Assembly: GCA_028284865.1 (NCBI GenBank)
Contig: JANQQV010000020.1
Coordinates: forward strand, 124,001-188,000
DNA: 64,000 bases
Reading direction: 5' to 3'
From: Rhodothermales bacterium
Lineage (GTDB): Bacteria > Bacteroidota > Rhodothermia > Rhodothermales > UBA10348
A program made the position numbers and the translations under genes. Below are positions 17,935 to 27,916 of this stretch, in pieces. Within the stretch, counting starts at the first letter, position 1. Each line of letters starts with the position of its first letter. Below the pieces are notes generated by a model, which was not told where the DNA came from, searched no databases, and saw nothing but the letters and a program-made list of their open reading frames with translations.

Positions 17935-18040
17935 TTGATGTAACCACGAGAACTGAATCCAACTCCGGCCAAACCCAACGATGGTCGATTGATCGGGTTC
18001 TCGCCATGATCTTCCCCAACCTCCTCCTTCGCCATTCCTC

Positions 18041-20032
18041 ATGATCGAAACCTTGATAACCATAGCAGTCAGCGCAGCAGCGGGCGCCGCATGTGGGTAT
18101 CTGGTGGCTCGTCACACATGGCGAGATCGACTGAAGAGCATGAAGCGGAAGGAGCTGGACATCCGTAGACGTCGATTGGAACTACATCGTGAGCAATTCC
18201 AGGCGTCCACGTCACGCATTCACCGTCCTACCGAGTTTCCCGTCCCTGGCGATCCCGAGCACCTTGAAGACCTCGAGCAGCTCCGGCTTGAGATGCTGCT
18301 GATGAGAGAAGATCATCAGCTCGAAAAGCAGATGCTGGAGGAGGAGAACGCCCGTCTGAAGAAAGGACGCGCCGAGGAATTTGCGCCGGTCGAAGTTGCG
18401 CCAACGGCTGAGGCCGTAATTATCGACGACGAGGCGGTTAGCGAGGTGGAAGAAGACATCACCGTTGAAGACGGCGCTGCTTTGGACGACCAGACTTCAG
18501 ATGAGAAAACGACGGTTGAAGATGCCGATCTCGATGCCGTCTTCAGTTCGCCGCTCGTCGCTGTGCCGCTGGTTACGGCGAAGGACGAGCACCCTGGATC
18601 TGATGATCAGCCGACCGAAGTCGAGGAATCTGTCGAATCGATGGAGTCGGTAGAGACCGTTGAATCGGCTGCGACCGATGAGCCGGAAGAGACGGCAGAG
18701 ATCGTTGAATCTGCTGCGACCGATGAGCCGGAAGAGACGGTGGAGTCGACAGAAACTGTCGAGCCTGTAGAGCATGTCGATCCCGTGGAAGTCGTAGAGC
18801 CGGTTGCGACCGTCGAACCGGCTGCCACCCTCGAGACTACAGCTACTCCCGAGTCAGAATACGCGCCTCCGCCTCCCGTCGTCTCCGAAGAACAACACAT
18901 TGCTCAAGACACGCAACCGCGGGAGATCTCGGCTAAGCAGACGATTGACAATGAGCCGCCGACAGAAGAAGCTCTGACAGAAGACGAAACAGAACTCGCT
19001 CAGCCCGAGATGGGAGCAATCTCCGGAACCGTTTTTTCCGTTCCATCGGACATCGAGTCGCTCTTCGATCACCCTGGTGAGAGTAAAGAGACAGAATCAG
19101 TTCCTACTGCAGATGATGCGGTGGTCGAGTCCGCTCCCTCTTCTTCCCAATCGGAAGTCGACTCCGCCGATGACGCAGGGGATGCTGGGGATGCAAGGGA
19201 TGCCGATGACGCAGGGGATGCCGAACAACACGAGGCACACCAAGAGTCTCCCACGACCCAGCCTCCGAAGAAGCGGACGCGCACTTCGACGCGTTCCGAG
19301 GGTAAGGACGCATCTTTCTCATTCCATTGGCAGTCTGACCGTCCGGGCTTACATCCCGATCCGACACGAGCGCCTTCGTCTCCACAAAAAAATGAGGATG
19401 AATCGGAGCTAGACGCGCAAGCCATCGATGCAACGGATTCACAGGAGAACGCATCGCCTGCTGAGATTGCAGAAACGACCAAACCAACGGCCGATAAAGG
19501 AATCGAGCAGGCGGACCTGGGCGATACTGTCGAACAGCCTGTTGCAGAAGGCAGACACCCAGCAAAGGCCGAAGAACCAAGTGAAACAGGCCGCGAAGCT
19601 CCAATTCCGGTTTTCCGGTCGCTTCACGACATGCTCACGGCCTCAGGTGTTTCACTGCCAGCCACCGATCGACCTGAAACTGCTCCGGCGCAAGAAAGCA
19701 AAGGGGCTTCGACGGTCAACGAGGACCGCGACGGTGAGGTAGTCGAGTCGGATGCCCAGGCAACAGAAGACCAAGAAACGTCCCAGGACGGCGCACCTTC
19801 AAAAGCCAAAGGCGAAGAGTCGCTCGTGCGCTCCATTGTAGGCCTGGACCCCGATTCCTTTTCCTTGCTTCAGGAGCTTGGGTACGCAGATCTCACGCGT
19901 CTCTCAGGATTGTCCAGTTCGGAAATCCGACGCCTAGCCGAAGTATTCCGCATCAGACCTGAACGTATCGAACAGGACTGGAAGCCTACTGCACGTGCTC
20001 ACGTGAACCTTCTGGCAGCATCGCGCTCGTAG
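18041..20032 (+). CDS. Membrane-anchored acidic repeat protein with C-terminal HhH-like domain
   Basis: A 663-aa protein of unknown function with three parts. An N-terminal membrane helix (residues 4-24) is followed by a basic coiled coil (about 30-110: RDRLKSMKRKELDIRRRR). Next come about 480 residues of very acidic low-complexity sequence, rich in VE, DE and PEET units and including a near-exact 15-codon duplication at 18659-18745. The C-terminal 60 residues (GLDPDSFSLLQELGYADLT...) look like a helix-hairpin-helix fold of the kind found at the ends of DUF4332-like proteins. It may tether DNA or a partner at the membrane. Confidence 0.7.
   Translation: MIETLITIAVSAAAGAACGYLVARHTWRDRLKSMKRKELDIRRRRLELHREQFQASTSRIHRPTEFPVPGDPEHLEDLEQLRLEMLLMREDHQLEKQMLEEENARLKKGRAEEFAPVEVAPTAEAVIIDDEAVSEVEEDITVEDGAALDDQTSDEKTTVEDADLDAVFSSPLVAVPLVTAKDEHPGSDDQPTEVEESVESMESVETVESAATDEPEETAEIVESAATDEPEETVESTETVEPVEHVDPVEVVEPVATVEPAATLETTATPESEYAPPPPVVSEEQHIAQDTQPREISAKQTIDNEPPTEEALTEDETELAQPEMGAISGTVFSVPSDIESLFDHPGESKETESVPTADDAVVESAPSSSQSEVDSADDAGDAGDARDADDAGDAEQHEAHQESPTTQPPKKRTRTSTRSEGKDASFSFHWQSDRPGLHPDPTRAPSSPQKNEDESELDAQAIDATDSQENASPAEIAETTKPTADKGIEQADLGDTVEQPVAEGRHPAKAEEPSETGREAPIPVFRSLHDMLTASGVSLPATDRPETAPAQESKGASTVNEDRDGEVVESDAQATEDQETSQDGAPSKAKGEESLVRSIVGLDPDSFSLLQELGYADLTRLSGLSSSEIRRLAEVFRIRPERIEQDWKPTARAHVNLLAASRS
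18659..18745 (+). repeat. Tandem 45-base coding repeat
   Basis: Two nearly identical units starting at 18659 and 18704 encode VESAATDEPEET-(A/V)-E. The flanking VE/TVEP units look like older decayed copies. A recent in-frame duplication. Confidence 0.8.
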
Positions 20033-20077
20033 TCGCGACGATGCATTCGCGAATCCTGAACCCGAACCCGAGCCCGT

Positions 20078-21007
20078 TCAGACGTTCGGGATGGCGTCCA
20101 ATGGAATGGTAGTCAGATCCCTGAATGCGTCAATGCGCTGCATGATCTGTGGACGCGAAAGCTCATACAGCCCTTCGGGGCCGAACTTCTCGACGGTAAA
20201 GGACGCGACGACCGATCCGTACACCAGCGCGTGCTTCAGGGCGTCGAGGTTGATTTCGCTGCATCCAGACAGGTACCCCGCGAATCCTCCCATGAACGCA
20301 TCCCCCGCACCTGTGGGATCCTGGATGTCTTCCAGCGGATAGGCAGGAACGGAAAACACCGTCTCGCCAGCGAACATCAACGCGCCGTGCTCGCCCTTCT
20401 TGATGATTAGGATCTTCGGACCCATCGCGCGAATCTTGCGGGCTGCCACGATCAGATTGGGATCATCTGCCATCTCGCGCGCTTCTGAATCGTTGATGAC
20501 GAGGCAATCGATTCTACCGAGAAGGCTCCGAAGCGCATCCGGTGTGTTCTCGATCCAGAAGTTCATGGTATCACACAGAACCAGGTCCGGATTATCGGCC
20601 TGATCCATGACGCTGGCCTGAACGCTCGGATCAAGATTCCCGAGACACACAATACGGGAGTTCGTGTAATGTGCGGGAAGCGTCGGATTGAATTCCGAGA
20701 GCACATTCAGATCCGTGAAGAGCGTATCACGGTTATTCAGATCGTAGTGATAGCGTCCTCCCCAGGCGAACGTCTTCTGGTCCGAACGACGCTCCAGGCC
20801 ATCGAGGTTGATGTGACGACTTCTGAGGACCTCCACAAACTCCTCGGGAAAATCGTTACCGACGACAGCCACCAGATTGATGTCGTCTGCCATGAAGCGC
20901 GCAGCGAGGGTGAGGTATGTGGCGCTTCCGCCCAACGCACGATCCCGTTTGCCAAATGGCGTTTCGATCTGGTCGAAAGCGACGGTGCCGACAGCAAGAA
21001 GACTCAT
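20078..21007 (-). CDS. PfkB-family sugar/nucleoside kinase
   Basis: A 309-aa ribokinase-fold kinase. The N-terminal GGSATY segment and the C-terminal catalytic DPTGAGDAFMGGF motif (Asp as base) are intact. The middle has the MNFWIENT and INDSEAREM segments seen in a subgroup found widely in Bacteroidota and relatives. The substrate could be a sugar, adenosine or a related nucleoside, and cannot be fixed from sequence. It is convergent with the acidic repeat gene. Confidence 0.88.
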   Translation of the reverse strand: MSLLAVGTVAFDQIETPFGKRDRALGGSATYLTLAARFMADDINLVAVVGNDFPEEFVEVLRSRHINLDGLERRSDQKTFAWGGRYHYDLNNRDTLFTDLNVLSEFNPTLPAHYTNSRIVCLGNLDPSVQASVMDQADNPDLVLCDTMNFWIENTPDALRSLLGRIDCLVINDSEAREMADDPNLIVAARKIRAMGPKILIIKKGEHGALMFAGETVFSVPAYPLEDIQDPTGAGDAFMGGFAGYLSGCSEINLDALKHALVYGSVVASFTVEKFGPEGLYELSRPQIMQRIDAFRDLTTIPLDAIPNV

Positions 21008-21294
21008 GAAATGGATCTGAATGGGTGACTATCGATTCGGCCTTCGTGGCCAAAACCCGCGAAAGATAGTGTCACTGCTCAGGAGATGCCTTCATCTCGC
21101 CCTCATTCAAAGAACCTTCTACGCAGTGTCACCCCGATGTCCGAAGGAAACGTAGCAACTCCAAGTGTGTAAACGATTCTTTCCGGCGCGGGCCGCAGCC
21201 GGATGATTCATCAGCAGTAGATGAGGACACGCGAAATCTACCTTCGTTCTCGTTACCTGCTCAACTCCATACTTCCCGACTCAACCAGCGCACC

Positions 21295-24200
21295 ATGAGT
21301 TCTTTGCGCGGACTGCTGCACTCCGAATTTTCCTCGTCAGCGTCTTCCAGAACGGCCCTTTTCCTGCTGATTGGCTGGTTTGCGTTCACCACCGCATCCC
21401 ATGCCCAGCTGGCCGATCGAAATGCCTCCAGTGATTTCCAGGAAGGTCTTCATCAGTTCAACAACAACCTGTTTGCCAACGCAGCAAACACCTTCCAGTC
21501 TTTTCGGGAAACCTATCCGGATCACCCTCGCGCTCCCGACGCGATGTACCACGAAGCTGAGTCCTTCCTTGCACTGAACCGCGAAGACGACGCCATCCGC
21601 CTTTTGCGCGCTTTCGAAGAGCGGTATCCCCGTCACCCATATGCCTTCGGGACCAGGCTGGCGTTGGGCAAATATTTCTTCGAGGAGTCAGATTACGACC
21701 GTGCCATCCTGACGCTGGAGCAGGTATTGGACGGCTCGCCAACGCCTGAACAAGCTTCTGTTGCCTTGTATTGGATGGGTGAATCGGCGTATCAGCTCAA
21801 CAGGTCGGATGAGGCCATAGGGTATCTGGAACAGATTGTTCGAGACTACCCTCAATCGGAAGTGGCGCCGCGCGCGGCATATGCCATTGCCTTCAATCAG
21901 GTTGAACTGGGGCGCTTCGATCAGGCAGCCGCATCATTCGAGCGCCTGGATAGACAATTCGGGTCCTCGTCGTTTGCCAGCAATCTGGGACTGGCATTGG
22001 CTGAGGTCTACTACGAGATCGAGGATTTTGAGCGTGCCGCCGAAGAGATCGAACGACGACTGCCAAACCTCGGTGGCGACGCCCGGGATCGGGCCATTTT
22101 CCTGCTTGCGGAAAGTCAGAACCAGAACCGCAACAGTGAACAGGCCATCGTCAACTATCGGCATTTCACCGAAGGCGATCCGGACTCTCCCTATTACGAA
22201 CGTGCCCTTTATGGCCTGGCTTGGAATTATCACCATGAGGGAGCCTGGGAATGGGCCGCAGAAAACTTCCAGCGCGTAGCTGACTCTGGATACCGAGCGC
22301 TGGAAGCCGAATCCGCTTACTACGTGGGCGTCAACCTCAGGCAAGCCGAAGACCTCACCGGTGCCGTGTCTGCCTATCAGAGGTTTGTGGATGGCTATCC
22401 GCGACACCGCCTTGCTGACCGCGGCTGGCTCGAATTGGGAATTACGTTGTACGAGCTCAGGCGCTGGCGAGATGCTCGAGATGCATTCTCATCTCTCGTA
22501 TCCCAGCATCCGGATTCACCCGTAGCAGGTGAGGCATGGAAGCACCTCGGCAACACGGAGGTCGCCTTGGGCAACTTCGACGGCGCGCATACCGCGTTTG
22601 ACGCCGCCATTGACCGCGGCGCTGCAGATCCGGATCTCGCTTCGGAAATCATATTCCAGAAAGCTTGGCTCAACTATCGCAACCGGGTTTACGATGAAGC
22701 AGCCGAGCAATTCATGGCGCTGTTCATCGACGACCCATCGGCTCCCGGAGCCTCGGATGCCTTGTTCTGGGCGGCGGAAAGCCACTTCCAAACGGGTGAC
22801 TTTAGAACTGCCGAAACACTCTTCGTCCGGTACCTGCGCGACTACCAGGCTGGTCAGCACGCGGATGCCGCCCAGTATGCCCTTGGTTGGACGTACTTCC
22901 GACAGGCAGAGTATGGCGACGCCATTCCTCGTTTCGAGCGATTCCTGGATTCTTTCCGGGATGATGGCGGTTCAGTCCCGTATCGGACCGATGCTCGTCT
23001 CCGGCTTGCCGACAGCTACTTCGCCTTGAAGCGTTATCCGGAAGCCGTCCGTGTCTACGGGCAGCTGGCCGCCTCAGGAGACGACTACTCCCTGTATCAG
23101 ATCGGACAAGCCTATTCCAACTCGGGCGATGCGTTTGAAGCCATGTCGACGTTCAGGGATCTGCTCCAGCAATATCCAGCCTCGGAGTGGCGTGAAGAGG
23201 CTCGATATCAGTTGGGATATCTGTTCTTCCTGAATCAGGACTATGAGCAGGCGATCATCGAATACGACGAGCTGATTTCGTGGTACCCTCTCGATCCGCT
23301 TGCGGCGAAGGCTCAGTACGGAAAAGGCGATGCTCATTTCAATGCAGGAGACATTGAAGCCGCCATTCGCGAATACCAGACGGTTCTGACCGACTACACG
23401 GACAGCCCGTTTGTAGCGGACGCAGCAGCCGGCATCCAGTTTGCGTTGATGGCCGCTGGTCAGGATGACCGCGCTGACGTTCTGGTGGATTCACTGGCCA
23501 ATGCACTCGAAGGCAGCGCGGCGTCGGACCAACTTCGCTTCCGTCAGGCTGAAGCCAAGTACCAAGCTGGACTTGTCGACGAGGCCATCAGTGATTTTGT
23601 CGTCTTTCTGGATCGGGCATCTGACGAACTGCTGATGGCCGATGCATACTACTACCTCGGTCAGGCCTACGAATCGAAAAGCATCTCGGACCAGGCGATG
23701 ATGGCCTACCGCACGGTGGTCGAAGATCACCCATCCAGTCCGCGGGCAGCTCCTTCAGCTGGTGCTTTGGGACACTTGTTGCTTGACGTGTCCAATGCCA
23801 GCGAGGCCGAAGAGATGTTCCGGTTCATGGAATCCGTGTCCGGCGGAGATACACGTTTGCGAGCGCAGGCATTGTACGGACTCTCGAGAGCGCTTGGCAT
23901 GCAGGGTCGATCAAATGAAGCTGAGGAGCTGCTGAGGGAGGCCGTGGCTGACACGGCGCCGAACGATGCGACGTACCCGGCCTGGCTGGGTCTCGCACGG
24001 ATCGCGGAAGCCAAGGGGAATACCTCTGAGGCGGAACGGCTGTACGATCTGGTGGCTTCGCAGGCCAGGGACGAATCAGGTGCTGAAGCACTGTTCCTCC
24101 TTGGTGACATGCAGGTCCGTCAGGGTCGCTTGAACGAGGGTATCGAAACGCTGTCGAGAATGCAGGCGCTATTTGCTGGCTACCCCCGATGGCTTTCCCG

Positions 24201-24342
24201 AAGCCTATTTGTTCAAGCGGGTGCGTTCGAACGACAAGACAACATCGGCCAAGCCGCTCGGCTGTATGAGACCATCGTAGCCATGTACCCGGAAGGTGAC
24301 GAAGCTGAGGCCGCGAGAAAGCGCCTGGAGGAGATCAACTGA
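21295..24342 (+). CDS. Large TPR-repeat periplasmic protein
   Basis: A 1015-aa protein with an N-terminal signal peptide (cleavage expected after SHAQ) and then about 25 tetratricopeptide repeats in tandem over its whole length. The recurrent units contain YPxSxxAxxAxYxLG-like consensus, as in YbgF/BamD-type proteins. Such TPR proteins scaffold outer-membrane or Tol-Pal/gliding complexes. It overlaps the next gene as TGATG and heads a run ending with exbB and exbD, suggesting a shared envelope-energised function. Confidence 0.85.
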   Translation: MSSLRGLLHSEFSSSASSRTALFLLIGWFAFTTASHAQLADRNASSDFQEGLHQFNNNLFANAANTFQSFRETYPDHPRAPDAMYHEAESFLALNREDDAIRLLRAFEERYPRHPYAFGTRLALGKYFFEESDYDRAILTLEQVLDGSPTPEQASVALYWMGESAYQLNRSDEAIGYLEQIVRDYPQSEVAPRAAYAIAFNQVELGRFDQAAASFERLDRQFGSSSFASNLGLALAEVYYEIEDFERAAEEIERRLPNLGGDARDRAIFLLAESQNQNRNSEQAIVNYRHFTEGDPDSPYYERALYGLAWNYHHEGAWEWAAENFQRVADSGYRALEAESAYYVGVNLRQAEDLTGAVSAYQRFVDGYPRHRLADRGWLELGITLYELRRWRDARDAFSSLVSQHPDSPVAGEAWKHLGNTEVALGNFDGAHTAFDAAIDRGAADPDLASEIIFQKAWLNYRNRVYDEAAEQFMALFIDDPSAPGASDALFWAAESHFQTGDFRTAETLFVRYLRDYQAGQHADAAQYALGWTYFRQAEYGDAIPRFERFLDSFRDDGGSVPYRTDARLRLADSYFALKRYPEAVRVYGQLAASGDDYSLYQIGQAYSNSGDAFEAMSTFRDLLQQYPASEWREEARYQLGYLFFLNQDYEQAIIEYDELISWYPLDPLAAKAQYGKGDAHFNAGDIEAAIREYQTVLTDYTDSPFVADAAAGIQFALMAAGQDDRADVLVDSLANALEGSAASDQLRFRQAEAKYQAGLVDEAISDFVVFLDRASDELLMADAYYYLGQAYESKSISDQAMMAYRTVVEDHPSSPRAAPSAGALGHLLLDVSNASEAEEMFRFMESVSGGDTRLRAQALYGLSRALGMQGRSNEAEELLREAVADTAPNDATYPAWLGLARIAEAKGNTSEAERLYDLVASQARDESGAEALFLLGDMQVRQGRLNEGIETLSRMQALFAGYPRWLSRSLFVQAGAFERQDNIGQAARLYETIVAMYPEGDEAEAARKRLEEIN

Positions 24343-26126
24343 TGAACAATCGTCTGAATACCATGCGTTCGGGGATCAATGGATTGAAGACCATGCGCCA
24401 CCTCCTCGCCCTTGTTTTGACTGTGTTGTTTGTCTTGCCAGCGGAGGCCCGGCAGGATGCGGCGTTACCAGACCTCGCACCTCGTGAAGTCGAGATCACT
24501 GGGGACTTGACGATTGCTTTCCCTGCCCTCCGCAGGCAACCTATTGTGGGATTCAATCCGCCGCCTCGCGTGCCGGACATTCCATCGGGCAGGACGCCGT
24601 TTACCGAAGCCTATGCGCAGCGGAGTGCTGATCTGCCTCCGTCTCCTCTTCAGCCACCCGAGCCGCCTCAGGTTTCGGCCATCGAGCGACGAGTGGCAGC
24701 TGAAGGACTGATTGATGTACGTCTAGGGGCGTTCCTGGACAGAAGCGTCACGGCCGATGTAACACTCCTCGAGTCGGAAAAAACGACCGCATTGTTCGAT
24801 CTGGACTATTTTGGAACGGACGGTCACGATGTCGTCATGGGAGGTTCAGGCCTGAAGACAGGAAGAGACGTCTTCAAAACGTCCGTTGGACTGGAGCAAC
24901 GACTCGGACCAGTCGTGTGGGGCATTGGGGGCTCCGGCCATCGATCCTCTTATGGACTTTTCGGAGCCGTCCCGGCTCCAGGCAGCCCTGCTCTCCCGAA
25001 TCCAACGCGCGTAGTGAGCGGATTTGATGGAGACCTGACACTTGCCAGTCGCTCCGGGGCTCGGAATCGATTCAAAATCCAGACCAAAGCAGGCCTGTCG
25101 CAAATAGACTCCGACCTGTTTGATCCGGCCGTTCGCCTCGATCCAGCCACCGATCGTGAAGCAGGCTTCTTGGAAGTGGATCTCATGTCCGCCTTCCCGA
25201 TCAGAGACGGAGAGATCCGACTTCAGGCGTCTGGAAACAGCATGGGACTCGATGCTTCGGGATTCCCGGGCAGCACGGTTCGCTCTGGCTTTTCATCGGC
25301 TGAGATCTCATGGGATTATTCGTCGCGGCTGTCCATTCTGGCCGGGGCAGCCCTACTTGGATTCGATAGCGAAACGCAAACAGGTGTCGACCCGACGCGG
25401 ACCCTGTCCTATGTCGCACCTATTGCGGGTCTCGAGTACCTGGTGTCCGAATCGGTCAGTCTGACGGTCGTCGCTCGACCAGAAATGACCTCCGGGCTTC
25501 TGGGCTCCGTCATGGAAGAGTCTCCCGTGGTGATGGATGAACCCATCGTCCTCCCTTCGATTGCAACCATGGACGCCAATGTTGCCGTCCAGGTTCAATC
25601 AGAAATGCTTACGGCTTCGATTGGCGGCGGCTGGCGCGATCAGCCATTCAGACGCATCGCCTACGATCCCGTGGCCGGTGCTCGGGGGTACGCCACAGGC
25701 TATCCCCAGCTGGACTATCGTTCGACCGACGTCCTGTACAGCAATCTTGACGTATCGGTCATTCCGTTCCGAGGTCTTCAAATAGGCGTGGACGTCCTCT
25801 GGCAAAAAGCGACGATTGCAGCAACCAGCGAACAGGCCCCTTACACCTCTCCCTTGGTTATTGGCGGGTTTGCCTCCATCGGCCTCCTTGACGGAGATCT
25901 GGAATCGCGTGTTGAGGTTCTGCATGAATCGAGCCGCAGTTCGGATCTCCTGAATACGCTCGACGTGCCGGCGTTCACGACGGCAAACGTGATGGTGTCC
26001 TGGTTCTTCCACCAGAATTACGGCATCACCACGGGCGTCAGGGACCTCGGTTCGAATCCCCAGTTCTGGCGAGGCTACACGTTTGAATCCAGCGCGTTTT
26101 TTGTTGGCTTCAGATATCGTTGGTAA
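24342..26126 (+). CDS. Predicted outer-membrane beta-barrel protein
   Basis: A 594-aa exported protein with a signal peptide (hydrophobic stretch ending ...FVLPAEARQ), a Pro-rich N-terminal segment and then many alternating amphipathic strands. It ends in an aromatic residue (GFRYRW), a typical outer-membrane signature. The start overlaps the TPR gene. It resembles the TonB-receptor-like or gliding-associated barrels that accompany TPR proteins, but no plug domain is obvious. Confidence 0.72.
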   Translation: MNNRLNTMRSGINGLKTMRHLLALVLTVLFVLPAEARQDAALPDLAPREVEITGDLTIAFPALRRQPIVGFNPPPRVPDIPSGRTPFTEAYAQRSADLPPSPLQPPEPPQVSAIERRVAAEGLIDVRLGAFLDRSVTADVTLLESEKTTALFDLDYFGTDGHDVVMGGSGLKTGRDVFKTSVGLEQRLGPVVWGIGGSGHRSSYGLFGAVPAPGSPALPNPTRVVSGFDGDLTLASRSGARNRFKIQTKAGLSQIDSDLFDPAVRLDPATDREAGFLEVDLMSAFPIRDGEIRLQASGNSMGLDASGFPGSTVRSGFSSAEISWDYSSRLSILAGAALLGFDSETQTGVDPTRTLSYVAPIAGLEYLVSESVSLTVVARPEMTSGLLGSVMEESPVVMDEPIVLPSIATMDANVAVQVQSEMLTASIGGGWRDQPFRRIAYDPVAGARGYATGYPQLDYRSTDVLYSNLDVSVIPFRGLQIGVDVLWQKATIAATSEQAPYTSPLVIGGFASIGLLDGDLESRVEVLHESSRSSDLLNTLDVPAFTTANVMVSWFFHQNYGITTGVRDLGSNPQFWRGYTFESSAFFVGFRYRW

Positions 26127-26189
26127 CCCTCGCGGCGACGCCCTTATCTTTGGCGAACGAGCCGTCCATTCCCACGATCGAAGCAAATA

Positions 26190-26420
26190 GTGAAGCAACG
26201 CATGGCCATAGGGCGATTGATCGCGAAAGCGCTGTTGGAAGGACGCGTTGTTCACGTCGAGGGCTTTGGGCGTTTCGAGAGCAGTGCGCCCCCTGCTGTC
26301 CTGCATGAACATGATGATCACCGCATCTGGACGTCGCCTCGACCGGAAGTGGCATTTGCGCTCGATCAGACGCCTCCGCCTCCCGTCGCGCCGGACCAAA
26401 AACCAGAGGCCGGAGCATGA
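26190..26420 (+). CDS. Small HU/IHF-like domain protein
   Basis: A 76-aa protein with an HU-like beta-arm motif, VVHVEGFGRFESS, preceded by an alpha helix (IGRLIAKALLEG). A Pro-rich tail follows. The start is GTG at 26190 or ATG at 26202. It overlaps the following HU-like/SPOR gene (ATGA), and the two look like separate halves of the HU-CCDC81 pair that is usually fused in related bacteria. Confidence 0.65.
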   Translation: MKQRMAIGRLIAKALLEGRVVHVEGFGRFESSAPPAVLHEHDDHRIWTSPRPEVAFALDQTPPPPVAPDQKPEAGA

Positions 26421-27847
26421 GGGATTCGGAGATTACCCTTCTCAAGCTGATCCAGCTGGAATCCGGCCTCAGTACCTCTGATGCTGCTCGACTTTCTGAC
26501 GCTTGGGTATCTGATGTTCAGCAAGAACTGGTGACCTCTGGAATCAGCGTTATCCGTGGATTGGGGACGTTCACGCTGACCGATGGCCAGCTGAGATTTC
26601 AGCAGGACGAAGATTTCCCATCCCTTCAGGACTTTCCTGCTGTCGAGGGTCATTCGGAAGTACTGGCAGCTCAACAGGTTGCCGTTCAACCACCTGCTGA
26701 CGCGCCGGATACCGAACATGAGGATGGAGCTCCACAAGTTGAAGACTCTCCGATTTCATCTGAGAAGGAAGAAAGCGGCCCTTCGGACAACGTAGATCCT
26801 TCGGGCGACGATTGGGCTGCCGGCATGGAATCGGCACTCTTGCATGCGGACAAGCAGGTGTCAGGTGATACCGAGGAAGACTCGGCGCTTGACTCGCAGC
26901 AGGACGCGGGACAAGCCGATGACGTTGACGCAGCGTCGCCGGAAGCGCAAGAAGAGGCACTGGATGAATTTGAGACCTCCTCGGATGAAGCGGGCGCTGC
27001 GGATGTCGCGGATGAAGTCGTCACCGATGAGGTTCACGATCAATTTGACGAGACGATGGCCTCCGGACACAGCGAGCCGTCCGAGCAGATGGTGCCACCT
27101 GAGTCGTCTGAGTCGGACGAACAATCTGTTACACCCGAACTGCCAGATACGCATACTGAATCGGAGCCTCAGGACACGTCTGACGACGACATTACCAAAT
27201 CCGAAGCTCCCGCTCCAGCTGCCGCGTCACGTCGTTCCCGCACTCCAAGGCGATACGAACGTCAGGAATCGTCCGGTTCGAAAACCGCATGGTGGGCCTT
27301 GGGCATACTCGCAGTGGTCGTGTTGATTGCTGTTGTAGTGCGCTTTGGCCCCGGCTTGACAGGGGGGTCTGAAGATTCGAACGGCCCTGCAATGGCTCAA
27401 CTGGATCCGGAGGCTGATCTGGCCTCAAGCGACGACTCGCTGAATGCGCCTGCCGCGACGGCTTCGGACTCCACGATCACCGATTCTGGAGTGGATGGCG
27501 ACCAAAGTGAGCTTCCCGCTGCGAATGATGCTGATCAATCGCCTGCTTCGACATTCCCCGCTACGACTACACCCGACTCGGATAGACCATCGGACGGGAT
27601 TGTACGCGGGATGGGCGGCTACACACTCGTGGTGGCTTCAACCCAGACCGAATCAACCGCACGTCAGTCATTGCCGCGCTACGACAACCTCGGGCTTCCA
27701 TCCGGTGTCTTAGCGTACGAAACCAACGGTCAAACTCGTTATCGCATCGCGGTCGGCAATTTCCCGACGGCTGCGGAAGCCGACAGTCTGAGAAAACAAC
27801 GCGCTTCTGAGCTCCCGGATGGAACCTGGGTACTCCGAATTCGCTAA
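26417..27847 (+). CDS. HU-CCDC81-like membrane protein with C-terminal SPOR domain
   Basis: A 476-aa protein. An N-terminal HU-like module (about 1-57, with ISVIRGLGTFTLTD) is followed by an acidic linker (about 60-280), one membrane helix (about 290-310) and a second linker. The C-terminal 75 residues form a SPOR domain (GGYTLVVAS, then YRIAVGNFPTAAEAD). SPOR domains bind denuded septal peptidoglycan, so the protein probably localises to division sites with the HU-like part in the cytoplasm. It is co-transcribed with the preceding small HU-like gene and precedes exbB. Confidence 0.8.
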   Translation: MRDSEITLLKLIQLESGLSTSDAARLSDAWVSDVQQELVTSGISVIRGLGTFTLTDGQLRFQQDEDFPSLQDFPAVEGHSEVLAAQQVAVQPPADAPDTEHEDGAPQVEDSPISSEKEESGPSDNVDPSGDDWAAGMESALLHADKQVSGDTEEDSALDSQQDAGQADDVDAASPEAQEEALDEFETSSDEAGAADVADEVVTDEVHDQFDETMASGHSEPSEQMVPPESSESDEQSVTPELPDTHTESEPQDTSDDDITKSEAPAPAAASRRSRTPRRYERQESSGSKTAWWALGILAVVVLIAVVVRFGPGLTGGSEDSNGPAMAQLDPEADLASSDDSLNAPAATASDSTITDSGVDGDQSELPAANDADQSPASTFPATTTPDSDRPSDGIVRGMGGYTLVVASTQTESTARQSLPRYDNLGLPSGVLAYETNGQTRYRIAVGNFPTAAEADSLRKQRASELPDGTWVLRIR

Positions 27848-27916
27848 AGGCGTCTGATGTTGCCCTCGGCAACCCCAGGTCTTCGTTCACGACAACTTTC
27901 AATACCACACCGCTTC

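Noticed and set aside
25599-26399. 266-codon minus-strand frame
   Set aside because: It is opposite the end of the predicted barrel gene and the small HU-like gene, and the composition is that of an antisense frame.
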